A stretch of 19,521 nucleotides of DNA from an uncultured Muribaculaceae bacterium. GTDB taxonomy: Bacteria > Bacteroidota > Bacteroidia > Bacteroidales > Muribaculaceae. How positions within the stretch are numbered: the stretch's first letter is position 1; each line of letters begins with the position of its first letter. This document shows, in pieces, positions 7,747 through 14,972 of the stretch. The translations under genes and the position numbers were made by a program. The stretch covers positions 1-19,521 of the forward strand of contig CAJUIJ010000028.1 in NCBI GenBank assembly GCA_910586175.1. The letters are read 5' to 3'. Under the pieces are notes generated by a model, which had not been told where the DNA came from, made no database searches, and worked only from the letters and a program-made list of their open reading frames with translations.

Positions 7747-7787
7747 ATTATTCCGTGTTTGTGATTGCAGATTAATAAGAACGGCTC

Positions 7788-8573
7788 TTACTTGTTAAGA
7801 GCTTTTAAAAACACAATATTCGGATTTGCCTTGCCAATGGAATCAGATGGGAAATCGGCGACAAATGGGTGGGCAGACTTAGGAAGCCAGTGCATGATGC
7901 TGTCTACCCATTGTGCTGAGGCGGAACGAGTAGGATGAACTCCATCCTTCTTACGTTCGAACTTCATTCCGTCAGTGCGAAAGAATGACCCCGGCTTGCA
8001 CGTGCGCTGCAACAGGTCATTAATACCCATATCCTTCTTCCAGTTAGGTGGTCCAATCCACACATAAGGAATAGTGTCAATTACCGAAAGGATTTTCGTG
8101 ATATATGGCAACCTTGTTTCCGGCTTCTGTATGTACAGCTCATTACTGCCAAGAGAAATGAAAATATGGGTAGGCTTAAACTTCTTAATATAAAAAGCGA
8201 GAGTGTCATGGTCAGCCCATATCTTGGTGTTGCTGGAGTCCCAGTTTACAGAATTGATGACATGTCCATTCTGCTTAGCATATTGGGCGAGACGAAGAGC
8301 GAGGTTGAAGGTCATCGAATCGCCAAATATGAAAATAGACTGGGAAGTAGAATCAACTTCTACACTCTGAGCTTTCGCATTCTCCACAAGTTTAATAGAA
8401 TCTGCTGCCAGAGAGTCAGCCTTTGCCTCCTTATCTTCAAACAAGTCAGCCAGCGGAGCTTTCTTGACAGTATAGTCTCCTATAGTTATGTCATCGCTAA
8501 AAGCCACGCACAAAACTATTGCCAAGGCCACCGTAATAAGCAACCATAGTGACAGGAACGGTTTTTTAGACAT
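7788..8573 (-). CDS. SGNH/GDSL-type hydrolase-like membrane-anchored protein, partner of MBOAT
   Basis: This 261-residue protein starts with a positively charged tail and one hydrophobic segment (about 6-26), a signal anchor that places the rest in the periplasm. The SGNH catalytic blocks follow: block I FGDSMTF with Ser86, block III-like SLGSNEL with Asn144, and DGVHPT with Asp210 and His213. Such proteins act as O-acetyl transferases or esterases next to MBOAT proteins (AlgJ/AlgX, PatB or DUF459-like). Between anchor and domain is a charged, Ala/Ser/Asp-rich linker (about 40-75). It is first in the unit and is preceded by a leader of about 255 nt with a large inverted repeat. Confidence 0.88.
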   Translation of the reverse strand: MSKKPFLSLWLLITVALAIVLCVAFSDDITIGDYTVKKAPLADLFEDKEAKADSLAADSIKLVENAKAQSVEVDSTSQSIFIFGDSMTFNLALRLAQYAKQNGHVINSVNWDSSNTKIWADHDTLAFYIKKFKPTHIFISLGSNELYIQKPETRLPYITKILSVIDTIPYVWIGPPNWKKDMGINDLLQRTCKPGSFFRTDGMKFERKKDGVHPTRSASAQWVDSIMHWLPKSAHPFVADFPSDSIGKANPNIVFLKALNK

Positions 8574-8596
8574 GTTACTCTATCAGTAAGAAATAA

Positions 8597-8786
8597 GTCG
8601 TTTAACTCATAAGTGTCCGCTAATATTAAAAGCATACCATCCTGCGGGCATTTGAATGGCATCTTTCCCACCCGCTTCTCAGTTACAGAGTGGTTACTAT
8701 GCGCCTTCAGATCAGGCGAAAATCAACCATCCATATACTCACATTATAACATGCTTTTAATCTGAGCGGGCACTTGATTAAAGAAC
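8597..8786. repeat. Large imperfect inverted repeat in the leader of the SGNH/MBOAT unit
   Basis: The core arms are 8611-8635 (starts AAGTGTCCGCT, ends TTAAAAGCAT) and 8751-8775 (starts ATGCTTTTAAT, ends GGGCACTT). They are complementary at 22 of 25 positions. Outside the core the similarity continues with a 3-nt indel (GTCGTTTAA at 8597-8605 against the complement of 8778-8786). The enclosed 115 nt contain smaller pairings, for example CGCCT/AGGCG at 8702-8718 and GCGGG/CCCGC. No clear target-site duplication is seen. It could be a small non-autonomous mobile element (MITE) or a structured leader RNA of the minus-strand operon. Confidence 0.6.
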
Positions 8787-8835
8787 GAAAAATGCATATT
8801 CGCAATTATTGAGCGGATATAACATGCAAAAGTAA

Positions 8836-8867
8836 CAAAAATATGTGAAAATAACTTTGCTTACAAA
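8836..8867 (-). promoter_or_regulatory. Predicted promoter of the SGNH/MBOAT unit
   Basis: On the minus strand TTTG (8867-8864) is followed after exactly 20 bp by TATTTTTG (8843-8836), matching the Bacteroidota -33/-7 consensus. Transcription would begin near 8829, giving a leader of about 255 nt before the ATG at 8573 that includes the inverted repeat. Confidence 0.65.
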
Positions 8868-8988
8868 AAATATTTCAACTCATAACACAATTTTATCTGC
8901 GTATCAAAATAAGTACGCGCATAAATAACACATATCGACCTACCGCATACAACAAATATAAGTTCTCACTACTTTCTTACTCGCCTCT

Positions 8989-9012
8989 ATTTTTAAAAAC
9001 ATTTTTAAAAAC
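8989..9012. repeat. Perfect 12-bp tandem duplication of an A/T tract
   Basis: ATTTTTAAAAAC occurs twice head to tail (8989-9000 and 9001-9012). Each copy holds the palindrome TTTTTAAAAA. The pair ends 11 bp upstream of the rprX -33 element. Phased A/T tracts of this sort often bend DNA or serve as an upstream promoter element; that role is inferred. Confidence 0.6.
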
Positions 9013-9023
9013 ATAAAATTATT

Positions 9024-9055
9024 TTTGTTAAATTAACATTAAAGTGTTAAATTTG
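9024..9055 (+). promoter_or_regulatory. Promoter of rprX
   Basis: TTTG at 9024-9027 and TAAATTTG at 9048-9055 are separated by 20 bp, a full match to the Bacteroidota promoter. The leader would be about 35 nt. A short palindrome TGTTA-aat-TAACA (9026-9038) overlaps the -33 element, and TGTTAA recurs at 9045 and TGTTGA at 9085. These may be binding half-sites for a regulator. Confidence 0.78.
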
Positions 9056-9096
9056 CACATTACGAACCTAAAAGTTCACAAAAGTGTTGAAATAAT

Positions 9097-10614
9097 ATGA
9101 AGAAATCACTTATGTGGATGTTGGCGGCGGTTATGGCCATTACGTTTGCTGCGTTGCTTTATTTCCAGATAATGTATCTTGAGAATATGGTCAAGATGCG
9201 TGAAGAGCAATTTGCAGAGGGTGTGATGCGTTCGTTATCAAGCACATCTGAATTCATGGAAAAGCAAGAGACATTGCACTTTCTTGAGCAGGATGTCAAT
9301 ATAATTGAATCGAGTCTATACGACAGTTATGGCAACAGTGCAACCGACATTCAATATTCTGTGCCTAACCAAGATGGTTCACGCACCACATACACCTTAT
9401 CGTCAGAAAAGGAGAATAGCCGTGGAAGTCAGATAGGATTCCCATCAGCTGTGCAAGATGTCGCATCACGTTATGGAGCAATACAGGAAGTGATACGCAG
9501 TCAGTATCTGTATCAAAAAGGACTTCTAAATGAAGTAATTCTTTCTATATTGCGCGATGCGAGTACAAGACCCCCATTTGAGAGGGCAGACTCCACCATG
9601 ATACGCAATTGTCTTGGCACCGAGCTTACCAACAATGGAGTTAACACACCATTTGAGTTTGCTGTGCGCAAGCCGGACAATTCGCTGCTATATGCTACAT
9701 CGGGCTTCAATCCAAACACGTCAGAAATTTACTCCATTCCACTTTTCGGTAATACAGACTCATATTACACACTTGTAGTGTATTTCCCGTCTAAAGACAC
9801 ATATATATTCCGAAGCGTTCGTTTTATAATTCCGACCTTGGCCTTTACTGTAATATTATTGGTCATTTTCATCTATACTCTTATTCTGGCATTCCGTCAG
9901 AAGAACTTGGCAGAGATGAAGACCGATTTTATAAACAATATGACGCATGAACTCAAGACTCCAATATCAACAATTTCATTGGCCGGCCAAATGCTCAGTG
10001 AGCCGTCGATACGCAAGTCTGAATCTTCGTTATCTCACCTTTCGGAAGTGATTGTAGACGAATCCAAGAGGCTTCGATTCCAAGTAGACAAAGTGCTTCA
10101 ACTTTCAGTGCTCGACCGCACCGGCAACACACTAAAATTCACTGAGGTCAACGCCAATTCAATAATATATAATGTGGTGAATACCTTCAAACTGAAGGTA
10201 GAGAAGCAAGGTGGCACAATAGAGGCGGCCCTTGATGCAGACGATGCGGATGTAAAAGTTGATGAGATGCAATTTACCAATGTCATATTCAATCTGCTCG
10301 ACAATGCGCTAAAATATATGAAAGAGGATGAGGCACCACAACTCAGAGTAACCACAAGTAACAGCTCTTCAGGCAAACTGGAAATAAAAGTAGCAGACAA
10401 CGGGATAGGCATAAAAAAAGAGCACCTTAAACTTATATTCGAGAAATTCTATCGCGTATCAACCGGCAATCGACACGATGTAAAAGGGTTTGGTCTCGGA
10501 TTAGCATACGTTAAGAAAATGATTGAGGCTTTTGGCGGCACTATCAATGTAGAAAGCGATTTTGGAAAAGGAAGTGTATTTATTATAGAGCTTCCTACAA
10601 TAGAAAGTGATTGA
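9097..10614 (+). CDS. rprX: Membrane sensor histidine kinase, RprX-like
   Basis: This 505-residue protein senses an unknown signal in the envelope and phosphorylates its partner regulator. There are two membrane helices (about 5-27 and 243-266) enclosing a periplasmic region of about 215 residues with no domain I recognise. The HisKA domain follows, with phospho-acceptor His284 in MTHELKTPIS. The ATP-binding domain shows the N box with Asn403 (NLLDNALKYM), the G1 box DNGIG from Asp434 and the G2 box GFGLGLA from Gly464. The overall form, including the N-terminal YFQIMYLENMVKMRE, resembles RprX of Bacteroides, whose gene also precedes rprY. The gene name is by resemblance and neighbour. Confidence 0.9.
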   Translation: MKKSLMWMLAAVMAITFAALLYFQIMYLENMVKMREEQFAEGVMRSLSSTSEFMEKQETLHFLEQDVNIIESSLYDSYGNSATDIQYSVPNQDGSRTTYTLSSEKENSRGSQIGFPSAVQDVASRYGAIQEVIRSQYLYQKGLLNEVILSILRDASTRPPFERADSTMIRNCLGTELTNNGVNTPFEFAVRKPDNSLLYATSGFNPNTSEIYSIPLFGNTDSYYTLVVYFPSKDTYIFRSVRFIIPTLAFTVILLVIFIYTLILAFRQKNLAEMKTDFINNMTHELKTPISTISLAGQMLSEPSIRKSESSLSHLSEVIVDESKRLRFQVDKVLQLSVLDRTGNTLKFTEVNANSIIYNVVNTFKLKVEKQGGTIEAALDADDADVKVDEMQFTNVIFNLLDNALKYMKEDEAPQLRVTTSNSSSGKLEIKVADNGIGIKKEHLKLIFEKFYRVSTGNRHDVKGFGLGLAYVKKMIEAFGGTINVESDFGKGSVFIIELPTIESD

Positions 10615-10627
10615 CAAGAGCATGAAT

Positions 10628-10671
10628 ATAGGTTGCGCACAAACAATATGTGCATTTTGTGCACAACCTAT
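10628..10671 (+). terminator. Long hairpin between rprX and rprY, terminator- or attenuator-like
   Basis: ATAGGTTGCGCACAAA (10628-10643) pairs with TTTGTGCACAACCTAT (10656-10671) at 15 of 16 positions around a 12-nt loop. It starts 14 nt after the rprX stop. It is followed by TTGACAAG rather than a long T run, so termination may be partial. It would separate or fine-tune expression of the two genes. Confidence 0.5.
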
Positions 10672-10691
10672 TTGACAAGTAGTAAAAAATT

Positions 10692-10738
10692 AACAAATAA
10701 TTGTTGAGTCAACAGGAATTTTAACAATTGGATTGTTA
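10692..10738 (+). promoter_or_regulatory. Cluster of palindromes upstream of rprY
   Basis: Three inverted repeats with AACAA/TTGTT half-sites stand in 47 bp: AACAA-ataa-TTGTT (10692-10705), TGTTGA-g-TCAACA (10702-10714) and TAACAAT-tgg-ATTGTTA (10722-10738). The last ends 46 nt before the rprY start. No clear TAnnTTTG element was found here. The cluster may be an operator; similar TGTTRA half-sites occur at the rprX promoter. AT-rich DNA makes chance palindromes likely, so this is tentative. Confidence 0.4.
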
Positions 10739-10784
10739 TATGTATATAAATACAACTGTAGAATAAATTAATACCACATAAATC

Positions 10785-11489
10785 ATGGATGACAAACTGA
10801 AAATACTATTGTGTGAGGACGATGAGAACCTTGGCATGCTTCTAAGGGAATTTCTTCAGGCCAAGGGTTTTTATGCAGACCTCTGCTCAGATGGTGACAA
10901 GGGATACAAGGCATTTCTGAAAGGGAAATATGACCTATGTGTGCTCGATGTCATGATGCCAAAAAAGGATGGCTTCACACTTGCTCAGGAAATACGTAAC
11001 GTAAACAGCGAAGTGCCAATCATATTCCTGACTGCCAAAAACATGAAAGAGGATGTGCTTCAAGGCTTCAAGATTGGAGCTGACGACTATATCACCAAGC
11101 CATTTTCCATGGAGGAACTTGTATCGCGCATAAGTGCTATATTGCGTCGTGTGAAAGGCAAGAAAGATAAAGAAATCACAGTATACAAAATTGGCAAGTA
11201 TACTTTTGATACCAAAAAGCAGACCCTTATTGCAGACAATAAGACTCAGAAGCTCACAACCAAAGAGTCAGAGCTCCTGTCTTTGTTATGTCAGCAGGTA
11301 AATGATATACTTGAAAGAAACTATGCATTGAAATCGATATGGATTGATGACAATTACTTTAATGCAAGAAGTATGGATGTATATATCACCAAATTGCGTA
11401 AGCTGCTTAAAGATGATCCCCAGATAGAGATTATTAACATACATGGCAAAGGTTATAAGCTCATCGCACCGGAAGAAGGTGAAGAATAA
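10785..11489 (+). CDS. rprY: OmpR/PhoB-type response regulator, RprY-like
   Basis: This 234-residue DNA-binding regulator has a receiver domain (1-120) and a winged-helix effector domain (about 130-230). The receiver residues are complete: Asp12 and Asp13, phospho-acceptor Asp55 (CVLDVMMP), Thr83 (FLTAK) and Lys105 (DYITKPF). The C-terminal part shows the OmpR-family pattern TTKESELLSLL, the recognition-helix region NARSMDVYITKLRKLL and the wing NIHGKGYKL. It is the natural partner of the kinase just upstream. The 170-nt spacing is larger than in most kinase-regulator pairs and holds a hairpin and palindromes. Confidence 0.93.
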   Translation: MDDKLKILLCEDDENLGMLLREFLQAKGFYADLCSDGDKGYKAFLKGKYDLCVLDVMMPKKDGFTLAQEIRNVNSEVPIIFLTAKNMKEDVLQGFKIGADDYITKPFSMEELVSRISAILRRVKGKKDKEITVYKIGKYTFDTKKQTLIADNKTQKLTTKESELLSLLCQQVNDILERNYALKSIWIDDNYFNARSMDVYITKLRKLLKDDPQIEIINIHGKGYKLIAPEEGEE

Positions 11490-11515
11490 CGAAGCCTGCA
11501 CTAATTGTATATCGA

Positions 11516-11555
11516 CAAAGGCCGCAATCATTCACACGAATGTTCGCGGCCTTTG
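11516..11555 (+). terminator. Terminator hairpin after rprY
   Basis: CAAAGGCCGC (11516-11525) pairs with GCGGCCTTTG (11546-11555), a perfect 10-bp GC-rich stem. An inner CATTC/GAATG pairing (11529-11533 with 11538-11542) extends it. It is followed by GCAATATATATTTT. It lies 27 nt after the rprY stop. Confidence 0.72.
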
Positions 11556-11693
11556 GCAATATATATTTTGAGAGGTTTAGACCCCGCTTTACAACAAATA
11601 ACAGCCAAGGATGCAACCCCGAGACCACCAATTTTTTTGTGAGACATGGCCTAAATATTTATATATTGGGGTTACATTATGGCGATTTTTTGC

Positions 11694-11701
11694 TAAATTT
11701 G
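11694..11701 (+). promoter_or_regulatory. Predicted -7 element of the dapA-dnaG promoter
   Basis: TAAATTTG at 11694-11701 is a perfect -7 element, 44 nt before the dapA ATG. No -33 TTTG stands at the standard 19-21 bp distance; the nearest is ATTGGG at 11665-11670, about 24-25 bp upstream. Confidence 0.5.
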
Positions 11702-11745
11702 CAGTAGTAATAAAACGGGAAACTTATACCTTATAAAATATCTAT

Positions 11746-12591
11746 ATGGGACACATCAGTCTTAGAGGCCTTGGAGTGGCAATTGTTACACCCTTTCTGC
11801 CTAATAAGGAGATAGATTACGAGGCACTCTGCAATCTTGTAGAGCATATCATAAACGGCAAAGCCGATTATATAGTTGTATTGGGCACAACCGGAGAGAC
11901 CCCTACCCTCTCCCCTGAAGAGCGTAAGCAAGTTCGCGACACAGTGCGCAATGCAGTGGCAGGACGTGTTCCGTTAGTGCTTGGCATAGGAGGCAACTGC
12001 ACTTGGTCTCTGGTAAATGAAATAAAAGAGACAGACCTGACCGGCTTCTCAGCCATACTTTCAGTCACGCCGTTCTATAATAAACCTTCGCAGGAAGGTT
12101 TATATCAGCACTTTGCAGCCGTAGCAAATGCAAGTCCCGTGCCGGTGGTACTATATAACGTGCCCGGGCGCACGGGCACTAACATCTCGGCTGCGACGAC
12201 ATTGCGACTTGCTAACGAGTTTGACAATATAATTGCCATTAAAGAAGCGTCAGGCAATTTCAAGCAAATAGAAGAGATAATCAATGGCAAGCCTGAACGT
12301 TTCCAGGTAATTTCGGGCGATGATGCGCTCACTTATCCGCTGATAACACTCGGTGCAGAAGGTGTAATCTCGGTGGTTGGTAATGCTTATCCTCAAGAAT
12401 TTGGGGATATGGTTAGATTGTGTCTAAACGGCAACTTTAAGGAAGCTCTGCCGATTCATTATAGTTTTACAAAGCTTTACGACGAACTGTTTGTAGACGG
12501 TAACCCGGCCGGTGTAAAAGCCCTTTTGCACAAGATGGGTATGATACACAACGAACTCAGACTGCCTTTGGTAGCAACAACTATTGAATAA
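11746..12591 (+). CDS. dapA: 4-hydroxy-tetrahydrodipicolinate synthase
   Basis: This enzyme condenses pyruvate with aspartate semialdehyde, the first committed step to lysine and diaminopimelate. The TIM-barrel signatures are intact: GTTGE (47-51), Tyr111 in PFYNKPSQEG, Tyr137 and Arg142 in YNVPGRTG, and the Schiff-base Lys166 in AIKEASG. The protein ends at LPLVATTIE, giving 281 residues, about 10-15 fewer than is common, so the final C-terminal helix or tail is shortened. Catalytic residues are unaffected. The stop lies 2 nt before the dnaG start, suggesting coupled translation. Confidence 0.95.
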   Translation: MGHISLRGLGVAIVTPFLPNKEIDYEALCNLVEHIINGKADYIVVLGTTGETPTLSPEERKQVRDTVRNAVAGRVPLVLGIGGNCTWSLVNEIKETDLTGFSAILSVTPFYNKPSQEGLYQHFAAVANASPVPVVLYNVPGRTGTNISAATTLRLANEFDNIIAIKEASGNFKQIEEIINGKPERFQVISGDDALTYPLITLGAEGVISVVGNAYPQEFGDMVRLCLNGNFKEALPIHYSFTKLYDELFVDGNPAGVKALLHKMGMIHNELRLPLVATTIE

Positions 12592-12593
12592 AG

Positions 12594-14900
12594 ATGATAG
12601 ATCCGGCAACAGTGCAGCGCATCAATGATGTAGCAGACATCGTAGAGGTGGTGGGAGACTATGTGCATCTCATACGACGCGGTGCAAACTACATGGGTTT
12701 ATGCCCATTTCATAATGAGCGCACTCCATCTTTTTCGGTCAATAAACAGCGCAATTTCTGTTATTGCTTCTCATGCAAAAAAGGTGGTTCGCCGGTCAAC
12801 TTTATCATGGAGAAGGAAGGTCTCAATTATCATGAGGCCCTGCTTCACCTTGCAAAAAAGTATGGCATCGAGGTTGTGGAGCGTGAGTTGAGTGATGAGG
12901 AACGAGCAAAACAATCTGAAAGGGAGTCCATGTTCGTGGCCAATGAGTGGGCCATGCAACACATGGAGAAGAATCTCACCGAAACAGAAGAAGGACGTGA
13001 TATCGGACTGACATACCTGACTCAGCGTGGTGTAACCGATGCTGCAATAAAGGCATTTCATCTCGGATATGCACTCGACAAGGGCTATGCACTTACTGAG
13101 GCAGCGGGTAAAGCCGGATTTAACATAAACGTATTCAAAAAGCTCGGACTGGTTGGCACATCACAGCAAGGTCGAGACTATGACCGTTTCAGGGGACGGG
13201 TGATTTTCCCTATCCTTAACACTGCCGGGAAGGTCATTGCTTTCGGAGGACGTGATCTCAAAGGTGGCATCGCCAAGTATATCAATTCACCCGAATCCGA
13301 ACTCTACAAGAAGAGCAACGAACTCTACGGCATATATCAAGCAAAATCAGCCATTGTAAGCGAGAAAAAGTGTTTTCTTGTGGAAGGCTACATGGATGTG
13401 ATAGGCATGTGGCAATGTGGCATGAAAAATGTAGTCGCATCATCGGGTACGGCTCTTACAGATGGTCAGATTGCTATGATTCACCGCTTTACCGACGACA
13501 TCACATTGATATATGATGGGGATGCTGCCGGAATTAAAGCATCTCTCCGAGGTATTGACATGCTGGTTAGCCATAACCTTAAAGTAAAAGTGCTTCTACT
13601 ACCTGACGGAGATGATCCCGATTCATTTGCACGCAAACATACTCCTGAAGAGTTCCGTAAATATGTAGAGGAGCATGAGACCGACATAATTCGCTTTAAG
13701 GCGCAAGTTATGCTCGACACTCTTAAGAATGATCCGCAGCACCGTATTGACGCGATCAACAGCGTAGTTACTTCAATAGCCCACATTCCTGACAACGTAG
13801 CACGAGATGTATACGTGCAGGAATGCAGCATGATACTCAACATTCCTGAAGAAAGCATAGCAAAATCTGTGGCACGGGCAAGAGCTCAAATTGTGCAAAA
13901 GATGAAGCAGGATAGGCTGCGTAAGCAGCAACGCCAATCATCTGAAACACAATCGCAGTCATCTCAGATACCGAATCTATCTCAAAATGCACAGTTGCAT
14001 GCACACACTTCAGAATCTTTGCAACAGCATGAGAGTGATCAGGAAACAGTACATGGAGAGAACGTCATTGGGTCATATCAAGTTTCAGGTACAATAAATG
14101 AGACCGATTTCAGAGACCGGCAAGCTTCGAATCTACAATTACAATCGCCACTCTATCCACTTGAAAAGGCCGTGATAAAATATTGCGTGCGATATTCATT
14201 CATGAAATTTTGCTCCTATGAAGATACGACATCCCAAGAGCAATCAGCTACACCACGTATAGTGACATTGGATGTACTCAGCTTTGTAGAAGAGGAACTT
14301 CGCGATTCAAACATGAAATTCTCGGTCAGCTTATTCTCGCGGATGTTCGATTTACTCAAGGGTATGCGCAACGGATTTGAGACCTATTCGCAACATCGCA
14401 CCGCTGAGCTTGAAGAGCGACTTTCTCAAATGCGTAAAGATGGCTACGACAAAATCAGTGAAAAGGCCTTATCGGTAGATGAAATTAGAAGAGAGGAGCA
14501 AAAGCTTGAGCAGAACATCACAACCGAGAGAGAGACTGCAATTAAGGAAATTTGCAAGGATTATCCATGCAGGATACTCGGAAGTCACGAAGATGATGAT
14601 ATAAGAAGGCTTGCACTTGAATTAATGATGGAAAAGCATCATCTGAGCAATATATATCTTAAAGATGGGACTACCGAACTGGAAGAAGACCGCTTAAGCG
14701 TATTGCTCGTTAGAGCACTTGATGAATGGAAAAATGAGTTGATAAATCAGAAAATAAGGGAGCTTTTAAAAAAATTTCATGCGGCAAGCCGAGACGGAAA
14801 CATCGAAAAGCAGACAGAAATTCAAGCTGAACTCAATTCACTGATGAACATGCGAAAAGAGATGTCAAAATATATCGGAGAGCGCATCGTGTTCAAATAA
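12594..14900 (+). CDS. dnaG: DNA primase
   Basis: This 768-residue enzyme makes RNA primers for replication. The N-terminal CHC2 zinc finger has Cys37, His40, Cys58 and Cys61 (CPFHNERTPSFSV...CYCFSC). The RNA-polymerase core holds the TOPRIM domain with Glu264 (FLVEGYMDV) and Asp308/Asp310 (IYDGDAAG). A low-complexity stretch rich in Gln, Ser and His (about 437-505) precedes the C-terminal helicase-interaction region. The protein is longer than the 580-700 residues common in the family, mainly because of this linker and an extended C-terminal helical part. The ATG at 12594 is 2 nt past dapA; the protein begins at the expected point for the zinc domain. Confidence 0.96.
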   Translation: MIDPATVQRINDVADIVEVVGDYVHLIRRGANYMGLCPFHNERTPSFSVNKQRNFCYCFSCKKGGSPVNFIMEKEGLNYHEALLHLAKKYGIEVVERELSDEERAKQSERESMFVANEWAMQHMEKNLTETEEGRDIGLTYLTQRGVTDAAIKAFHLGYALDKGYALTEAAGKAGFNINVFKKLGLVGTSQQGRDYDRFRGRVIFPILNTAGKVIAFGGRDLKGGIAKYINSPESELYKKSNELYGIYQAKSAIVSEKKCFLVEGYMDVIGMWQCGMKNVVASSGTALTDGQIAMIHRFTDDITLIYDGDAAGIKASLRGIDMLVSHNLKVKVLLLPDGDDPDSFARKHTPEEFRKYVEEHETDIIRFKAQVMLDTLKNDPQHRIDAINSVVTSIAHIPDNVARDVYVQECSMILNIPEESIAKSVARARAQIVQKMKQDRLRKQQRQSSETQSQSSQIPNLSQNAQLHAHTSESLQQHESDQETVHGENVIGSYQVSGTINETDFRDRQASNLQLQSPLYPLEKAVIKYCVRYSFMKFCSYEDTTSQEQSATPRIVTLDVLSFVEEELRDSNMKFSVSLFSRMFDLLKGMRNGFETYSQHRTAELEERLSQMRKDGYDKISEKALSVDEIRREEQKLEQNITTERETAIKEICKDYPCRILGSHEDDDIRRLALELMMEKHHLSNIYLKDGTTELEEDRLSVLLVRALDEWKNELINQKIRELLKKFHAASRDGNIEKQTEIQAELNSLMNMRKEMSKYIGERIVFK

Positions 14901-14905
14901 GCATC

Positions 14906-14933
14906 GCGCATGCGCTGGAGGTGGCACTTCCGG
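14906..14933 (+). terminator. Palindrome and hairpin after dnaG
   Basis: The 10-bp palindrome GCGCATGCGC (14906-14915) stands 5 nt after the dnaG stop. It is followed by CTGGAGGTG / CACTTCCGG (14915-14933), which pair with two G-T wobbles around a very tight loop. The following sequence is AT-rich. This is a plausible but weak terminator for dnaG. Confidence 0.35.
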
Positions 14934-14972
14934 CGATTATAATATAATATTCGTCGATTATAATATAATATT
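14934..14972. repeat. AT-rich direct repeat at the dnaG/miaA convergence
   Basis: The 18-nt unit CGATTATAATATAATATT occurs at 14934-14951 and again, identical, at 14955-14972, a 21-bp period. The second copy runs into the miaA stop codon (14973-14971 on the minus strand). Each unit contains the palindrome ATTATAAT. It may help end transcription from both sides. Confidence 0.75.

Larger units (their letters stand above)
8574..9096. other. 523-nt divergent intergenic region
   Basis: This gap between the divergent SGNH and rprX starts has no credible ORF. From left to right it holds an inverted repeat of about 190 bp (8597-8786), a minus-strand promoter (8836-8867), AT-rich DNA with a perfect 12-bp tandem repeat (8989-9012) and the rprX promoter (9024-9055). 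About 110 nt in the middle (8880-8988) show nothing recognisable. Confidence 0.8.

Noticed and set aside
6256..8573. Alginate acetylation system
   Set aside because: The MBOAT and SGNH pair resembles AlgI/AlgJ in type only; no alginate synthesis genes are present and the glycan substrate is unknown.
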